From NCBI RefSeq assembly GCF_017301335.1, contig NZ_CP071247.1, positions 1,798,001 through 1,862,000 on the forward strand: a DNA stretch of 64,000 nucleotides, read 5' to 3'. The notes under the pieces were generated by a model, which saw only the letters and a program-made list of their open reading frames with translations, was not told where the DNA came from and made no database searches. Each line of letters begins with the position of its first letter. Within the stretch, counting starts at the first letter, position 1. The position numbers were made by a program, and so were the translations under genes. The stretch comes from Marinobacter salinisoli. GTDB taxonomy: Bacteria > Pseudomonadota > Gammaproteobacteria > Pseudomonadales > Oleiphilaceae. Below, piece after piece: positions 25,230 to 33,465 of this stretch.

Positions 25230-26120
25230 TCACTGCGGCCGGATGGTCAGTGACACCAGAGCGTCTTTACAGTCGGACGCGCCGTCGCCACGGGTTTTCA
25301 TGACGCCGGTGGGTCCATCGGAAGACAGAATACCGCCAAACAGGAAGCCGGCCTCATCGCTGTTGCTGACGTACCCAAAGCTTGTCGTGCCGCGGGGTGC
25401 GCCAAATCGACGTTGGCTGACAGCGTCGTCAAAGGACTGGGACAGCAGCACCATGTCGCCTTTGAGGCCATAGACCGATGGAAAGGCGCTGTCTGCGTTC
25501 TGGTCACAACCTTCGTGGGACCAGTCCCGCACCGGGTTTCTGGGATCAGCACCGCGAACGGCGGTGAGGATAGCCCAGCCAGGCTGGCCGCCGGCATCCG
25601 TGTCCAGGTCGAAGGTGTAGGTGTCAGGCTCGCTGGAGCTTACTTGGCGGATAAACACCACCTGAGCCAGATCACGGCCACGGTATTTATTCTCGAAGCG
25701 ATAACAGTAGGAGCCCTTGATCTCGGTGCAGTCAGCCACCGTCAGGCAGTCGTAGCCGTTGTTTTCTTTGTAGCATTCGGCGGCCCTCTGCCATCCGTTG
25801 ACGGCGAACGGCAGGATATCGTCCGTGCGGTGCAGAACGAGTATCAGCAGGTCACCGGTCGTGCTCGCGGAGGGTCGGCGGATGCGGATGTCCTGGCCGT
25901 CGCGATCCCAGACTTCGTTGGTACCTATGTGCGCGATACTACCCTCCGGGCAGGAACCATCGTTGACCATACCGCCGGCCATTTCCGACGGCATGGGGTC
26001 GCCTGTTTGGCAGGCAGTGCTGGCTTCGGTCGCGACGGCGACTGAAAGCAGAAGGGCCAATAATGAGGTGCAGACATTCAGCCTGAGGGAAGCTTTGCGG
26101 TTGAGCACGGGATTCTCCAT
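25230..26120 (-). CDS. Secreted Cys-containing protein of unknown family
   Basis: 296 residues from ATG 26120; a TTG at 26144 would only lengthen the signal region. A Sec signal peptide ends near TEASTAC. The mature protein has about eight Cys residues (for example ACQTG, GSCPEG, AECYKENNGYDC, ADCTEIKGSYCYRF, EGCDQN, SDCKD), suggesting several disulfides, and long beta-rich segments (TGDLLILVLHRTDD, TYTFDLDTDAGG, VSLTIRPQ). I do not recognise the family. Convergent with the copper chaperone gene (30 bases between stops) and divergent from the GST gene. Probably extracellular or periplasmic. Confidence 0.75.
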   Translation of the reverse strand: MENPVLNRKASLRLNVCTSLLALLLSVAVATEASTACQTGDPMPSEMAGGMVNDGSCPEGSIAHIGTNEVWDRDGQDIRIRRPSASTTGDLLILVLHRTDDILPFAVNGWQRAAECYKENNGYDCLTVADCTEIKGSYCYRFENKYRGRDLAQVVFIRQVSSSEPDTYTFDLDTDAGGQPGWAILTAVRGADPRNPVRDWSHEGCDQNADSAFPSVYGLKGDMVLLSQSFDDAVSQRRFGAPRGTTSFGYVSNSDEAGFLFGGILSSDGPTGVMKTRGDGASDCKDALVSLTIRPQ

Positions 26121-26210
26121 GAATCGTCTCGTCTCTTGAGTCAAGGGTAGGTGCCGGTATGCGTCCGGGCCTACTATTTACAGCCATCGAACAGGGAAAG
26201 GATCACCTTA

Positions 26211-26891
26211 ATGTACACCTTGCACATCGGAAACAAGAATTACTCCTCCTGGTCACTTCGCCCGTGGCTACTGGTGAAAGCGCTGGGCATTCCGTTTGAA
26301 GAGGTACTGCACCGGTTTGGCATGGAAGAGGACTGGGCGGAATACCGCAAGCTCAATGCCTCTGGGCTGGTACCGTGCCTGTTTGATGGCGATCTGGTGG
26401 TGTGGGATTCGCTGGCCATCATCGAGTATCTTGCCGAAAAACACGAGGGTGTCTGGCCAGCCGATTCACAAGCCCGGGCCTGGGCACGCAGCGCCAGTGC
26501 GGAAATGCACTCGGGGTTTGCGGAGCTGCGTAGCAAATGCACCATGACCTGCGGCCAACGGGTTGAGCTGCATGAGGTGACGCCGGCTCTGAGCCGCGAT
26601 ATCGCCAGAATCGATGCGCTCTGGCAGGAGGGGCTGAGCCGGTTTGGCGGCCCGTTCCTGGCTGGCCCGGAGTTTTCGGCGGTGGATGCCTTCTATGCGC
26701 CGGTGGTCTTTCGTTTTCAAACCTTTGGTATCTCTGTGAGTCCGCAAGCCACGGCCTACGTTGAGCGAATGCTGGCGCACCCGGCGATGGTCGCCTGGTA
26801 CGAGGACGCCCTGCAGGAAACCTTCAGGGATGAGCCGCACGAGGCCGAGCTAAATGCCCTCGGCCGGATTACCGCCGACTTTCGCCAATAA
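26211..26891 (+). CDS. Glutathione S-transferase family protein
   Basis: 226 residues; ATG 26211 is preceded by AAAGGA and the fold begins TLHIGNKNYSSWSLRPWLLVK, shown in part as NKNYSSWSLRPW. The N-terminal thioredoxin-like domain has the glutathione-binding WDSLAIIEYLAE pattern (the common SxAI segment), and the helical C-terminal domain follows. The NYSSW start is typical of a bacterial GST subgroup whose substrates are unknown. Monocistronic; an old SDR gene fragment abuts its 3' end on the opposite strand. Confidence 0.9.
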   Translation: MYTLHIGNKNYSSWSLRPWLLVKALGIPFEEVLHRFGMEEDWAEYRKLNASGLVPCLFDGDLVVWDSLAIIEYLAEKHEGVWPADSQARAWARSASAEMHSGFAELRSKCTMTCGQRVELHEVTPALSRDIARIDALWQEGLSRFGGPFLAGPEFSAVDAFYAPVVFRFQTFGISVSPQATAYVERMLAHPAMVAWYEDALQETFRDEPHEAELNALGRITADFRQ

Positions 26892-26912
26892 GCAGCGGGG
26901 GCGATGCCCTGG

Positions 26913-27000
26913 CCACGTTGCGTCGTCTATGTCTGCGAACGGCGTCGGATTGAAAATACCGAGGTTGTTAACAAGAATATCCAGGTCCCGGATGCCGGGG
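26913..27000 (-). pseudogene. Remnant of an SDR oxidoreductase gene
   Basis: On the minus strand about 25 codons read RDLDILVNNLGIFNPTPFADIDDATW (quoted in parts: DLDILVNNLGIF and NPTPFADIDDATW), which is the central NNxG segment of a specific SDR group. There is no Rossmann motif before it and no YxxxK after it; the reading continues straight into the antisense of the GST gene. So only the middle of a lost gene survives, without start or stop. Confidence 0.75.
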
Positions 27001-27086
27001 CCAGGGGTGTGCCGATGGGTATGCGTCTGCCTGCGCAGGTTGTATAACGTGGTGATCCTCGGGTGGATCGAGCATAGGGAGCAGTC

Positions 27087-27782
27087 ATGAAAACCATTGG
27101 CCTGATTGGCGGCATGAGCTGGGAAAGCACGGCGAGTTATTACCGGGTGATGAATGAGCTGGTGAAGTCTGCTCTGGGCGGGCTTCACTCCGCCCGCGTG
27201 CTGCTGAATAGCCTGGACTTTGCGCCGCTGGAAGTAATGCAGCGCGAGGGAAACTGGGACGGTATCGCAGAGGAACTGGCCCAGGCGGCAGGCCGACTGG
27301 AGCAGGGCGGTGCGGATTTTATCCTGATGGGCACCAACACCATGCACCGGGTATTTTCCGAGGTTGAACAGTCGGTTCGGGTGCCCGTGTTGCACATCGC
27401 CGATGCCACGGCGGAGGTGCTTCTGGCGGAGGGGGTCCGGCGCGTTGGCCTGCTGGGTACCTCCTTCACCATGGAACAGTCATTCTACAAAGGGCGCCTG
27501 GCAGCCCGACACGGGCTCGAGGTTCTCACGCCGGAGCCTGCGGATCGGAAGCTGGTGCACGGGATTATTTTTCAGGAGTTATGCCAGGGCAGGATTCGGG
27601 AGGAGTCCCGTCAGCAGTACCTGGGCATTATGGAAAGACTCACTGAGTCCGGTGCCGAGGCCATTGTTCTCGGCTGCACTGAAATCGGTCTGCTGGTTAC
27701 ACCGGACGATACCGACATCCCGCTGTATGACACCGCCAGAATTCATGCCGCCAAGGCGGTGGAGTGGGCTCTGCGATCGTGA
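27087..27782 (+). CDS. Aspartate/glutamate racemase family (YgeA type)
   Basis: 231 residues, full length, opening with TIGLIGGMSWESTASYY, quoted as IGLIGGMSWEST, typical of cofactor-independent amino-acid racemases. The second catalytic Cys is present in LGCTEIGLL. The first catalytic position reads MGTNTMH: Thr where most racemases have Cys, as in E. coli YgeA, which works with a Thr/Cys pair on acidic amino acids. It should make or consume D-amino acids in the cytoplasm. Start ATG 27087 has GGGAG upstream. Monocistronic. Confidence 0.9.
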   Translation: MKTIGLIGGMSWESTASYYRVMNELVKSALGGLHSARVLLNSLDFAPLEVMQREGNWDGIAEELAQAAGRLEQGGADFILMGTNTMHRVFSEVEQSVRVPVLHIADATAEVLLAEGVRRVGLLGTSFTMEQSFYKGRLAARHGLEVLTPEPADRKLVHGIIFQELCQGRIREESRQQYLGIMERLTESGAEAIVLGCTEIGLLVTPDDTDIPLYDTARIHAAKAVEWALRS

Positions 27783-27892
27783 GGTCGGTGACAATCAGTC
27801 GGCTCAGGCCTTGCTTCCATCACTGTCGGCTCTTTTTATCTTCTTGTTTCTAAACTGAGTTCGGGGAATTTACCTATTTTGACCTTGATGGG

Positions 27893-27909
27893 TAGGGCGC
27901 TTTGCCCTA
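27893..27909. promoter_or_regulatory. Inverted repeat TAGGGC-N5-GCCCTA upstream of lipase region
   Basis: Perfect six-base dyad with five-base centre, nine bases after a TTGACC that could be a -35 element, about 100 bases before the 28007 gene. A related sequence TAGGGCGCAATGCC lies at 31441-31454 ahead of the GDSL gene. Operator role is a guess. Confidence 0.3.
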
Positions 27910-27941
27910 GCGTCAAACTGCTGTAAGCGCCACACGGAGTC

Positions 27942-27957
27942 CACCTGCCAGCAGGTG
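27942..27957. promoter_or_regulatory. Inverted repeat CACCTGC-CA-GCAGGTG
   Basis: Perfect seven-base dyad with two-base centre in the leader of the anchored periplasmic protein gene, about 50 bases before its start. It could be an operator or a small hairpin in the transcript leader. Confidence 0.3.
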
Positions 27958-28006
27958 AGATGGCCTGTTGTAAGGGAATACAAAAACAACGAAAAGGCGG
28001 ACTCCC

Positions 28007-29143
28007 ATGACCAGACGGAAATGGCAATTTCTGGCGACTGCAGTGTGCTCTCTGTGCCTGTTGGTGGCTGCAACGTTTTACTTCGCTGCCGATTCTTCCC
28101 CAACGTCCCATCAAACGATGACCGCGCCCACACCGGCCGCTTCCGCTGCGCCCGCCAAAAACCAGCCTGACGCCCCCGCTTCACAGCCGGGCGCGCCGCA
28201 AACCGCTGGAACCGACCCTGAGGAAGAGGCCAACCCTTATGAGGATGAGGCCTTGAAAGCCCATCTCATGCAGGTGGCGGATTTGTACGCGCAGAATATG
28301 GCTTTCCCGCCGTTTTCCCGGCCCATTCCCAAAGGTGCCGATCTCAACGAATTCCGCGCTGATCGAAGCCCCTCCAGTACCGCGTTGCCGTTCGAGTTGA
28401 TGAATGACGAAACCGTGCGCCTGAGCATTGATCTGGACAAGTACGTGTACTTCTCCGATGAGCTGATTCCCGTGGCGGTCACGGTGATATCAGACAAGGG
28501 CGTGGAAGCCTCCGCCATGACCGTGCGGCTGGCGGACCGTCAGGGCAATGTGTTGATGAGCAAGGAAGTGACCGACTACCGGGGCCAGTGGCTGACGGCG
28601 CTGGACACGCGGCGAGTGCGTAATGACGAATGGCCCGAGGAGCTGCAGGTACAGGCGGTGGTGACCGTTTCCGGCGAGCAGTTGTTTGTCTCCACCCCCA
28701 TTCGCTACCAGTCCGCCGTTGCACGCCTAACCGGGGTTCAGCCCAGCCGGGTCAGCGGGGAGTACCTGGTGATTCCCCTGGATTTCAGTGTGCAGCGCCC
28801 CGGTTATTACTTCATCGGCGTCAACCTTTACAGCCAGAGCACCGGTGAACCGCTGGTGCACCTGGAGGCCGAAGGCCCGCTTGGGTCGCCGTCTGCCCAG
28901 CTATCGCTGAAAGCCCATATCGCTGCTTTGAAAGTGGCCGGCGATGAGGGGCCTTACTTGTTGAACGATGTTTCGATCACTCGTGCCGCAGAAATCGGGG
29001 AGGCATTTGATCTGTATGGAATGCCTGACCGCAGTAGTTTTGCTGTTGAGGGTTTTGAATTTGGGGCGTTCAAGGATGTGCCCTATGAAGATCCGTTGCA
29101 GCAGGAGCGCCTGGAATTCCTCAGGTCGCTGGGCCGGCTGTAG
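28007..29143 (+). CDS. Membrane-anchored periplasmic protein of unknown family next to lipase
   Basis: 378 residues, family not recognised. Layout: basic start, one N-terminal membrane helix (about 8-30) without a clear cleavage site, an Ala/Pro/Gln-rich linker (about 35-70), an acidic helix (about 70-95), then a large domain with beta-rich character (VRLSIDLDKYVYFSDE, VAVTVISDKG, VQAVVTVSGEQLF, GYYFIGVNLYS). A conserved-looking C-terminal end is FLRSLGRL. Anchor plus Ala/Pro linker plus periplasmic domain is the plan of lipase foldases (Lif), and a lipase gene follows 115 bases downstream, but the domain sequence does not resemble Lif. It may be an unrelated lipase helper (inference). Confidence 0.8.
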   Translation: MTRRKWQFLATAVCSLCLLVAATFYFAADSSPTSHQTMTAPTPAASAAPAKNQPDAPASQPGAPQTAGTDPEEEANPYEDEALKAHLMQVADLYAQNMAFPPFSRPIPKGADLNEFRADRSPSSTALPFELMNDETVRLSIDLDKYVYFSDELIPVAVTVISDKGVEASAMTVRLADRQGNVLMSKEVTDYRGQWLTALDTRRVRNDEWPEELQVQAVVTVSGEQLFVSTPIRYQSAVARLTGVQPSRVSGEYLVIPLDFSVQRPGYYFIGVNLYSQSTGEPLVHLEAEGPLGSPSAQLSLKAHIAALKVAGDEGPYLLNDVSITRAAEIGEAFDLYGMPDRSSFAVEGFEFGAFKDVPYEDPLQQERLEFLRSLGRL

Positions 29144-29258
29144 AGGCGGTTATTGCTGATTAATCTGTTCCAATAACGCTCATTGGTCCCCAAGGGAAGT
29201 GGTAGTGCGCAGGATGCGCGAACAACAAAGCCAATAGTTACCACACAGGGAACCGTTA

Positions 29259-30320
29259 ATGAGAACAATAAAACGACTATGCGTTTTTACCATTTTGCTG
29301 GCCATGGCCAGTCTCTCCCAAGCCAAGCTTGCCGGGAAGAACGTTGTACTGGTTCATGGATTTCGCGCCAGTGACATCGAAAACCGGCCCAGCGACAGCA
29401 GCTTGCAGTCCTTGGCCAACAGTTACTGGTCGGAATACTGGAACCAGTCCGGACGTGCCGAGAAGGTGCTTTACTGGTCATCCGCCGAGCGGGTTACCGG
29501 CGGCATCAAGGACGACATTCGCCGTCAGCTGACCGGCATCGCCAACGCGGGCACCTGCGCTAATGGTTGCGTGTTTGTCACGCACTCCACGGGCGATCTT
29601 GTGACGCGCTATGCCATCCGTAACCTTGGGGCCTGGGGGTTGAGCTCCAAGATCAAGGTGCTGGCGGTACTGGATTTTGCTGGCGCAGGTGGTGGTACCG
29701 AACTGGCGGATGTGGCCGTTGGAGTGTCTGAAGGCGAAGGCTGGGTGAACAGTGCCCAGCGCTCAGCCATTCGCACCTTCCTGGGCTTTGATCCTCAGAG
29801 AGGCCAGCTGGGGGTGCTGTACGACCTGCAGCCCAGCCGGGCCCGGAATCTCGCCACCGCAAACAGCGGTGTGCCCAGAATGCGTTTTGTGGGTACCGGC
29901 TGGCAGTACGCGGGTGCCACCAAGCCTTTTCTGTCAGGCATGGATGACAGCGTCGTGCCGTTGCACAGCGCTTGTGGTGCAACCACAGCAGGCGCCTACG
30001 ACACCTGTGACCGGAACGTTGCCAATAACGGCGAGCTGAAAACCGTGAGCAAGTCGCCGGCCGGTATCTGGTACAACCACTTCCCGGTAATCATGGGCGA
30101 GAAAACCAACCACAGTGGCGTGATCAATAATGACACCGGCAGCGAGTTCACCACGGTGAAGAACAACTTCAGCCGCAATGGCATCACTGTGGACTTCCAG
30201 ACCAAGACCGAGTCCAAGTGGTGGAGTTGGGGCACCAAGGTCCGCTGGGTGCGGTTCAACGGCCAGTGGGGCTCTCGCTACAACCTGTCACGGGTGGTGT
30301 ATGAAACGCTGAATAACTGA
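29259..30320 (+). CDS. Secreted triacylglycerol lipase-like alpha/beta hydrolase
   Basis: 353 residues. Sec signal peptide of about 22 residues ends SLSQA. The mature enzyme begins KNVVLVHGF (oxyanion region), and the nucleophile elbow reads THSTGDL, with Ser in H-S-x-G. GMDDSVVPLHSA probably carries the catalytic Asp, and a His such as in NHSGVINN completes the triad. Several Cys (CANGC, ACGATTAGAYDTC) suggest disulfides. AGGGA seven bases ahead supports ATG 29259. It follows the anchored protein gene in the same direction and ends at a strong terminator. Substrate range is not readable. Confidence 0.87.
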   Translation: MRTIKRLCVFTILLAMASLSQAKLAGKNVVLVHGFRASDIENRPSDSSLQSLANSYWSEYWNQSGRAEKVLYWSSAERVTGGIKDDIRRQLTGIANAGTCANGCVFVTHSTGDLVTRYAIRNLGAWGLSSKIKVLAVLDFAGAGGGTELADVAVGVSEGEGWVNSAQRSAIRTFLGFDPQRGQLGVLYDLQPSRARNLATANSGVPRMRFVGTGWQYAGATKPFLSGMDDSVVPLHSACGATTAGAYDTCDRNVANNGELKTVSKSPAGIWYNHFPVIMGEKTNHSGVINNDTGSEFTTVKNNFSRNGITVDFQTKTESKWWSWGTKVRWVRFNGQWGSRYNLSRVVYETLNN

Positions 30321-30332
30321 TAACAGATGGAG

Positions 30333-30370
30333 CAAAAAAAAGCGGCGCCCCGGGCGCCGCTTTTTGTTTG
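30333..30370. terminator. Bidirectional Rho-independent terminator
   Basis: A-run, then stem GCGGCGCC / GGCGCCGC with a three-base loop, then TTTTTGTTT. It serves both the lipase (+) and the convergent GDSL gene (-). Confidence 0.92.
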
Positions 30371-30380
30371 CGGGCAATAC

Positions 30381-31370
30381 TCAGTTGGCGAGGGCTTCCA
30401 GAACCGCCGCGGCTGCACGCTGATGGGTGACGGCCGTTGGGTGGATCTCATCGAAGAACACAAAGCTGTTGACGTCGCACATCGGGTTGGGGGCACCACC
30501 CTGGGTGTTGAGGAAGATGCAGGCGTCTTCGGTATTGGTGTAACCGTACTCAACCGCGTTGGCGATGGTGTCATCGAGGAATCCAAACAGGCTGAATTCG
30601 GTTACCTGAACGCCAAGATCGTAGCGGGCGGATTCCGCAATGTAGGCCAGGCCGGTGTTGTAGATCTGAGCGACCAGGCGGCTGATTGACGGAAGCTTCT
30701 CAATATACCGGCGCTGATACTTGTTGGTCGCCAGCGGCAGAGCCTGGGCAACCTTGATGTCGGTCAGCGGGGTGGCGCCGACATCCGGAGCGTTGACCAG
30801 CAGGAAGTGACGGGCACCGGCGCTGGCGAGCTTGCGGATCTGGCTGTCTACCGAACGGGCGGCTTCATCCAGGCGTTCCAGAGCCTTGGCCGGGCCGTTG
30901 AAGCCTTCGGTGAGCAAGAGGTCCTGAATGTCGAACAGATCGTTACCACCAATGAACACCACATACAGAGCATCACTTGGTGCGTAATTGCCGTTCAGGG
31001 CGAGGAACAGGTTCACCTGGGTGGGCAGGTTGATATCAAAGGTGCTTTCGTCGCCATCTTCGTCAATGGCAATTGCGCCAGCAACGGCGTAGTTGTTGCC
31101 GTATTGTCCGCCAACTGCTGCAGGTGGCAGCAGATGGAACGAGGGCTTGAGGCTCAGGCCCAGCTGCGCGGCGACCAGTTCCATCGCGACCGGGCCATTG
31201 GTGAAGCGCTCCGGAAGGGTGGGTGATTGCAGGAAGGCTTTCAGGTTGCCGTTATCCGACAGGCTGTCGCCAAATACAAAGATCTGGCTGTATTGGGCAT
31301 GGGCACTGCCGCTGAGCACGAAAAACCACAGGATGGCAGCATACGTCAGGCGTTCAATGGCCGTTTTCAT
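30381..31370 (-). CDS. Secreted SGNH/GDSL hydrolase (lipase/esterase)
   Basis: 329 residues with a Sec signal peptide ending AHAQYS. The GDSL blocks are intact: FVFGDSLSDNGN (catalytic Ser), a Gly in block II region, FIGGNDLF (block III Asn), and FDEIHPT (catalytic Asp and His near the C-terminus). This is the phospholipase/lecithinase-hemolysin-like branch; there is no autotransporter barrel, so it is released to the periplasm or exported by another route. Convergent with the secreted lipase and sharing its terminator. A second esterase beside the lipase suggests a lipid-degrading locus. Confidence 0.92.
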   Translation of the reverse strand: MKTAIERLTYAAILWFFVLSGSAHAQYSQIFVFGDSLSDNGNLKAFLQSPTLPERFTNGPVAMELVAAQLGLSLKPSFHLLPPAAVGGQYGNNYAVAGAIAIDEDGDESTFDINLPTQVNLFLALNGNYAPSDALYVVFIGGNDLFDIQDLLLTEGFNGPAKALERLDEAARSVDSQIRKLASAGARHFLLVNAPDVGATPLTDIKVAQALPLATNKYQRRYIEKLPSISRLVAQIYNTGLAYIAESARYDLGVQVTEFSLFGFLDDTIANAVEYGYTNTEDACIFLNTQGGAPNPMCDVNSFVFFDEIHPTAVTHQRAAAAVLEALAN

Positions 31371-31440
31371 GAATCGTGTCCTTTTATTGTGAACGGTCTT
31401 AGAGGTTGGTCCCGCTGGGCGGGACGGCCCTGTTGATTGC

Positions 31441-31521
31441 TAGGGCGCAATGCCAGTGTCTGGTCTGGGAGCCGCAACGGCACTGGGAAAACCGGTCAAA
31501 AAAGGGCAAAAACAGGTCAAA
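31441..31521. promoter_or_regulatory. Upstream region of GDSL gene with repeated GGTCAAA
   Basis: GGTCAAA occurs at 31494 and again at 31515, exactly 21 bases apart, or TTTGACC read toward the GDSL gene. TAGGGCGCAATGCC at 31441 resembles the dyad at 27893. Two-turn spacing suits an activator or repressor dimer, but no family can be named. Confidence 0.3.
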
Positions 31522-31566
31522 TTCAACGGGCGCTGTGATCCTGTTCACGGTGCGCCAGGCGGTTGC

Positions 31567-33285
31567 TCAGTTCAGGTTGTGCTCGACTCTGGCGATCAGG
31601 CGTTCCAGTTCGGAGCGCTCCTGCGGGGCGAGTGGGCACTGGGCAATGACGTGGTTGGCGGTTCGAACCACCAGCCGCCATCGTGGGTTTCGGGGCAGGG
31701 TGCGTTCGTTCAGGTATTTGTCGAGTGTGCGGGTTTTCGGGGTGCTGCCGTCCAGGTACACGCGCCAGCAACCGCTGTCTTCAGCCAACTGGATTTTGCT
31801 TTTGCCACTGTGTCGTTCCCACAGGTTGAGCGACCTGCGCAGCAGCTCCACGAGCACCGCCCGGGTATCCTCTGGCGTGTTCGATGGTGCTTTTCGGGCG
31901 GCGGCGCCGGGCGCGACCGACGAGCGGGCGTCTGCTGCCGGAGTGGTATCGCGTTGCGGCTGTTCCGGATGTTGTCCGGCCAGGGCGCTGGTCTGAAGTG
32001 CCGGGCGGGGCAGCACTGGATCGAGCCATGACATGACGTTTCCGGACGGCAAACGCGATGGGCGCAGCGCAGCATCCTGCAAACGCCAGAGGTAAACCAC
32101 CTGGAACACGACAAACAGAATCAGGCTCCAGTGCATGACCGGGCGATTATGGATCTGCCAGTGGTTCATGATCAGATCCAGAGGAAGCGTCAGGGTCAGT
32201 ACGGCCATGCTGAGGTAAAACCACGGCCAGCCGGGGCCCAGTTCACGCAGGCGGGGCAGGTAGACTGCGATAAACCAGCCGCAAAGCGCCAGTGCGCCCC
32301 ACTTGAAGGGCGTAACCGTCTGTGTGGCCAGGTGGGTTGGTAGTGCGATGGTAAACAAGGCCAGCACGCCGCAGCACAGAAGGGTCACTCTTGGCAGGGC
32401 CCGGTGCATATGTCCGGCGTACAGCAGGAACAGGTAGCCGGTAAAGGCGGAGACACCAAAATACAGCAACACGTGTTCCAGCTTCTGCAACCATTGCCAC
32501 GACAGCCAGTCCACCCGGTACAGAATCCGTTCGCCCACCAGCAAGGCCCGGGTGCCAATCACAATGCTGAATAACCCGAGCAGCGGCGCGGCCCTGGCCC
32601 CGTTGCCCCTGAGCCGCAGGGCCAGCAGAACCAGCCCGATGGTGATCAGGGAACTGCTCAGAAACAGGTCGAAAACCAGCGGCCAGTCTTTGAGCCAGAG
32701 ATACCCGCTTTCGTCCGTGATCTGCACGCTTCGGCGGATGCCGCCCTGTTTGTAATGGTGATTGGACAGGTGGATGACGATATCCAGAAGCCCTTCGCCG
32801 GTTTCCAGTGGGACCACACGGGGCAGAAACTGGGGGATTTCCTGTTCTTTCGTGCGCGCAGGTCGCCCCACGGCGGTGAGGAGTTCACCATTGACGAACA
32901 GCCGGTAGGCCGCGGGAATATCCGATACAGCGAGGTAAAGCGTTTGGTCAGGTGGCACCTGGACCCGTGTGTGCAGAGTGCCGAAGCCGAAGGTTTCCTG
33001 ATTCAGAGGGGGCTCATTCCAGAACCCCGGTACCGCAAAATCAGTGGGTCTTGCCTGCGGATCACGGTGCGGGGCCGACGGATCAATAAAGGCTCCCCGC
33101 GAGAACTGCCAGTGGCCATCCAGGGTATGCACCTCGCCCGCACCCCAGCGCTTGTCACGGAGGTCAAAATCCGGCGCGGGTTCGGCTCCTGAAACCTGCG
33201 CCACGCCCGTGGCCAGCACCAGAAGGCATGTGCACACCGCGGCCGAAAGTAAACGCCGGCGGTTGATTCTGCGCATTCGATCCAT
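31567..33285 (-). CDS. 7TM-DISM receptor with unidentified C-terminal domain
   Basis: 572 residues from ATG 33285. Signal peptide (about 8-33, ending VSGAEP), then a beta-rich extracytoplasmic domain (about 35-205, resembling the galactose-binding-like 7TMR-DISM sensor), then seven hydrophobic segments (about 210-405). The usual next part is a kinase or GGDEF domain; here there is a Pro/Ala-rich linker and a final domain of about 90 residues with RRSLNLWERHSGKSKIQLAE, quoted here only as LNLWERHSGKSK, and RTLDKYLNERTLPRNPRW. I do not recognise this domain. It could be a compact DNA- or protein-binding output. Monocistronic, ending close to the GDSL upstream region. Confidence 0.82.
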   Translation of the reverse strand: MDRMRRINRRRLLSAAVCTCLLVLATGVAQVSGAEPAPDFDLRDKRWGAGEVHTLDGHWQFSRGAFIDPSAPHRDPQARPTDFAVPGFWNEPPLNQETFGFGTLHTRVQVPPDQTLYLAVSDIPAAYRLFVNGELLTAVGRPARTKEQEIPQFLPRVVPLETGEGLLDIVIHLSNHHYKQGGIRRSVQITDESGYLWLKDWPLVFDLFLSSSLITIGLVLLALRLRGNGARAAPLLGLFSIVIGTRALLVGERILYRVDWLSWQWLQKLEHVLLYFGVSAFTGYLFLLYAGHMHRALPRVTLLCCGVLALFTIALPTHLATQTVTPFKWGALALCGWFIAVYLPRLRELGPGWPWFYLSMAVLTLTLPLDLIMNHWQIHNRPVMHWSLILFVVFQVVYLWRLQDAALRPSRLPSGNVMSWLDPVLPRPALQTSALAGQHPEQPQRDTTPAADARSSVAPGAAARKAPSNTPEDTRAVLVELLRRSLNLWERHSGKSKIQLAEDSGCWRVYLDGSTPKTRTLDKYLNERTLPRNPRWRLVVRTANHVIAQCPLAPQERSELERLIARVEHNLN

Positions 33286-33465
33286 CGTTATTGTTGGTGT
33301 TGAATCCTTAATTGTCCGACAAAAATAGTGAAAACTGCACAACCGTTCCATGGCGTGGCTCACGGTCTGAGTGATTGGCAGGCAAGCGTGACTCGTCGCC
33401 GCCATTTTCCGGCGGTTCGAGGTACACTGCCTGACGGTTACCTCAGGAAATCAAAGGGAGTTTGG

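Noticed and set aside
26850..27395. A 181-codon minus-strand frame covering the SDR remnant
   Set aside because: Only about 25 codons resemble an SDR; the rest is antisense to the racemase and GST genes, so it is not an intact gene.
28007..29143. Lif-type lipase foldase identity
   Set aside because: The layout is similar, but the domain is beta-rich and lacks the helical Lif motif; only an analogy is claimed.
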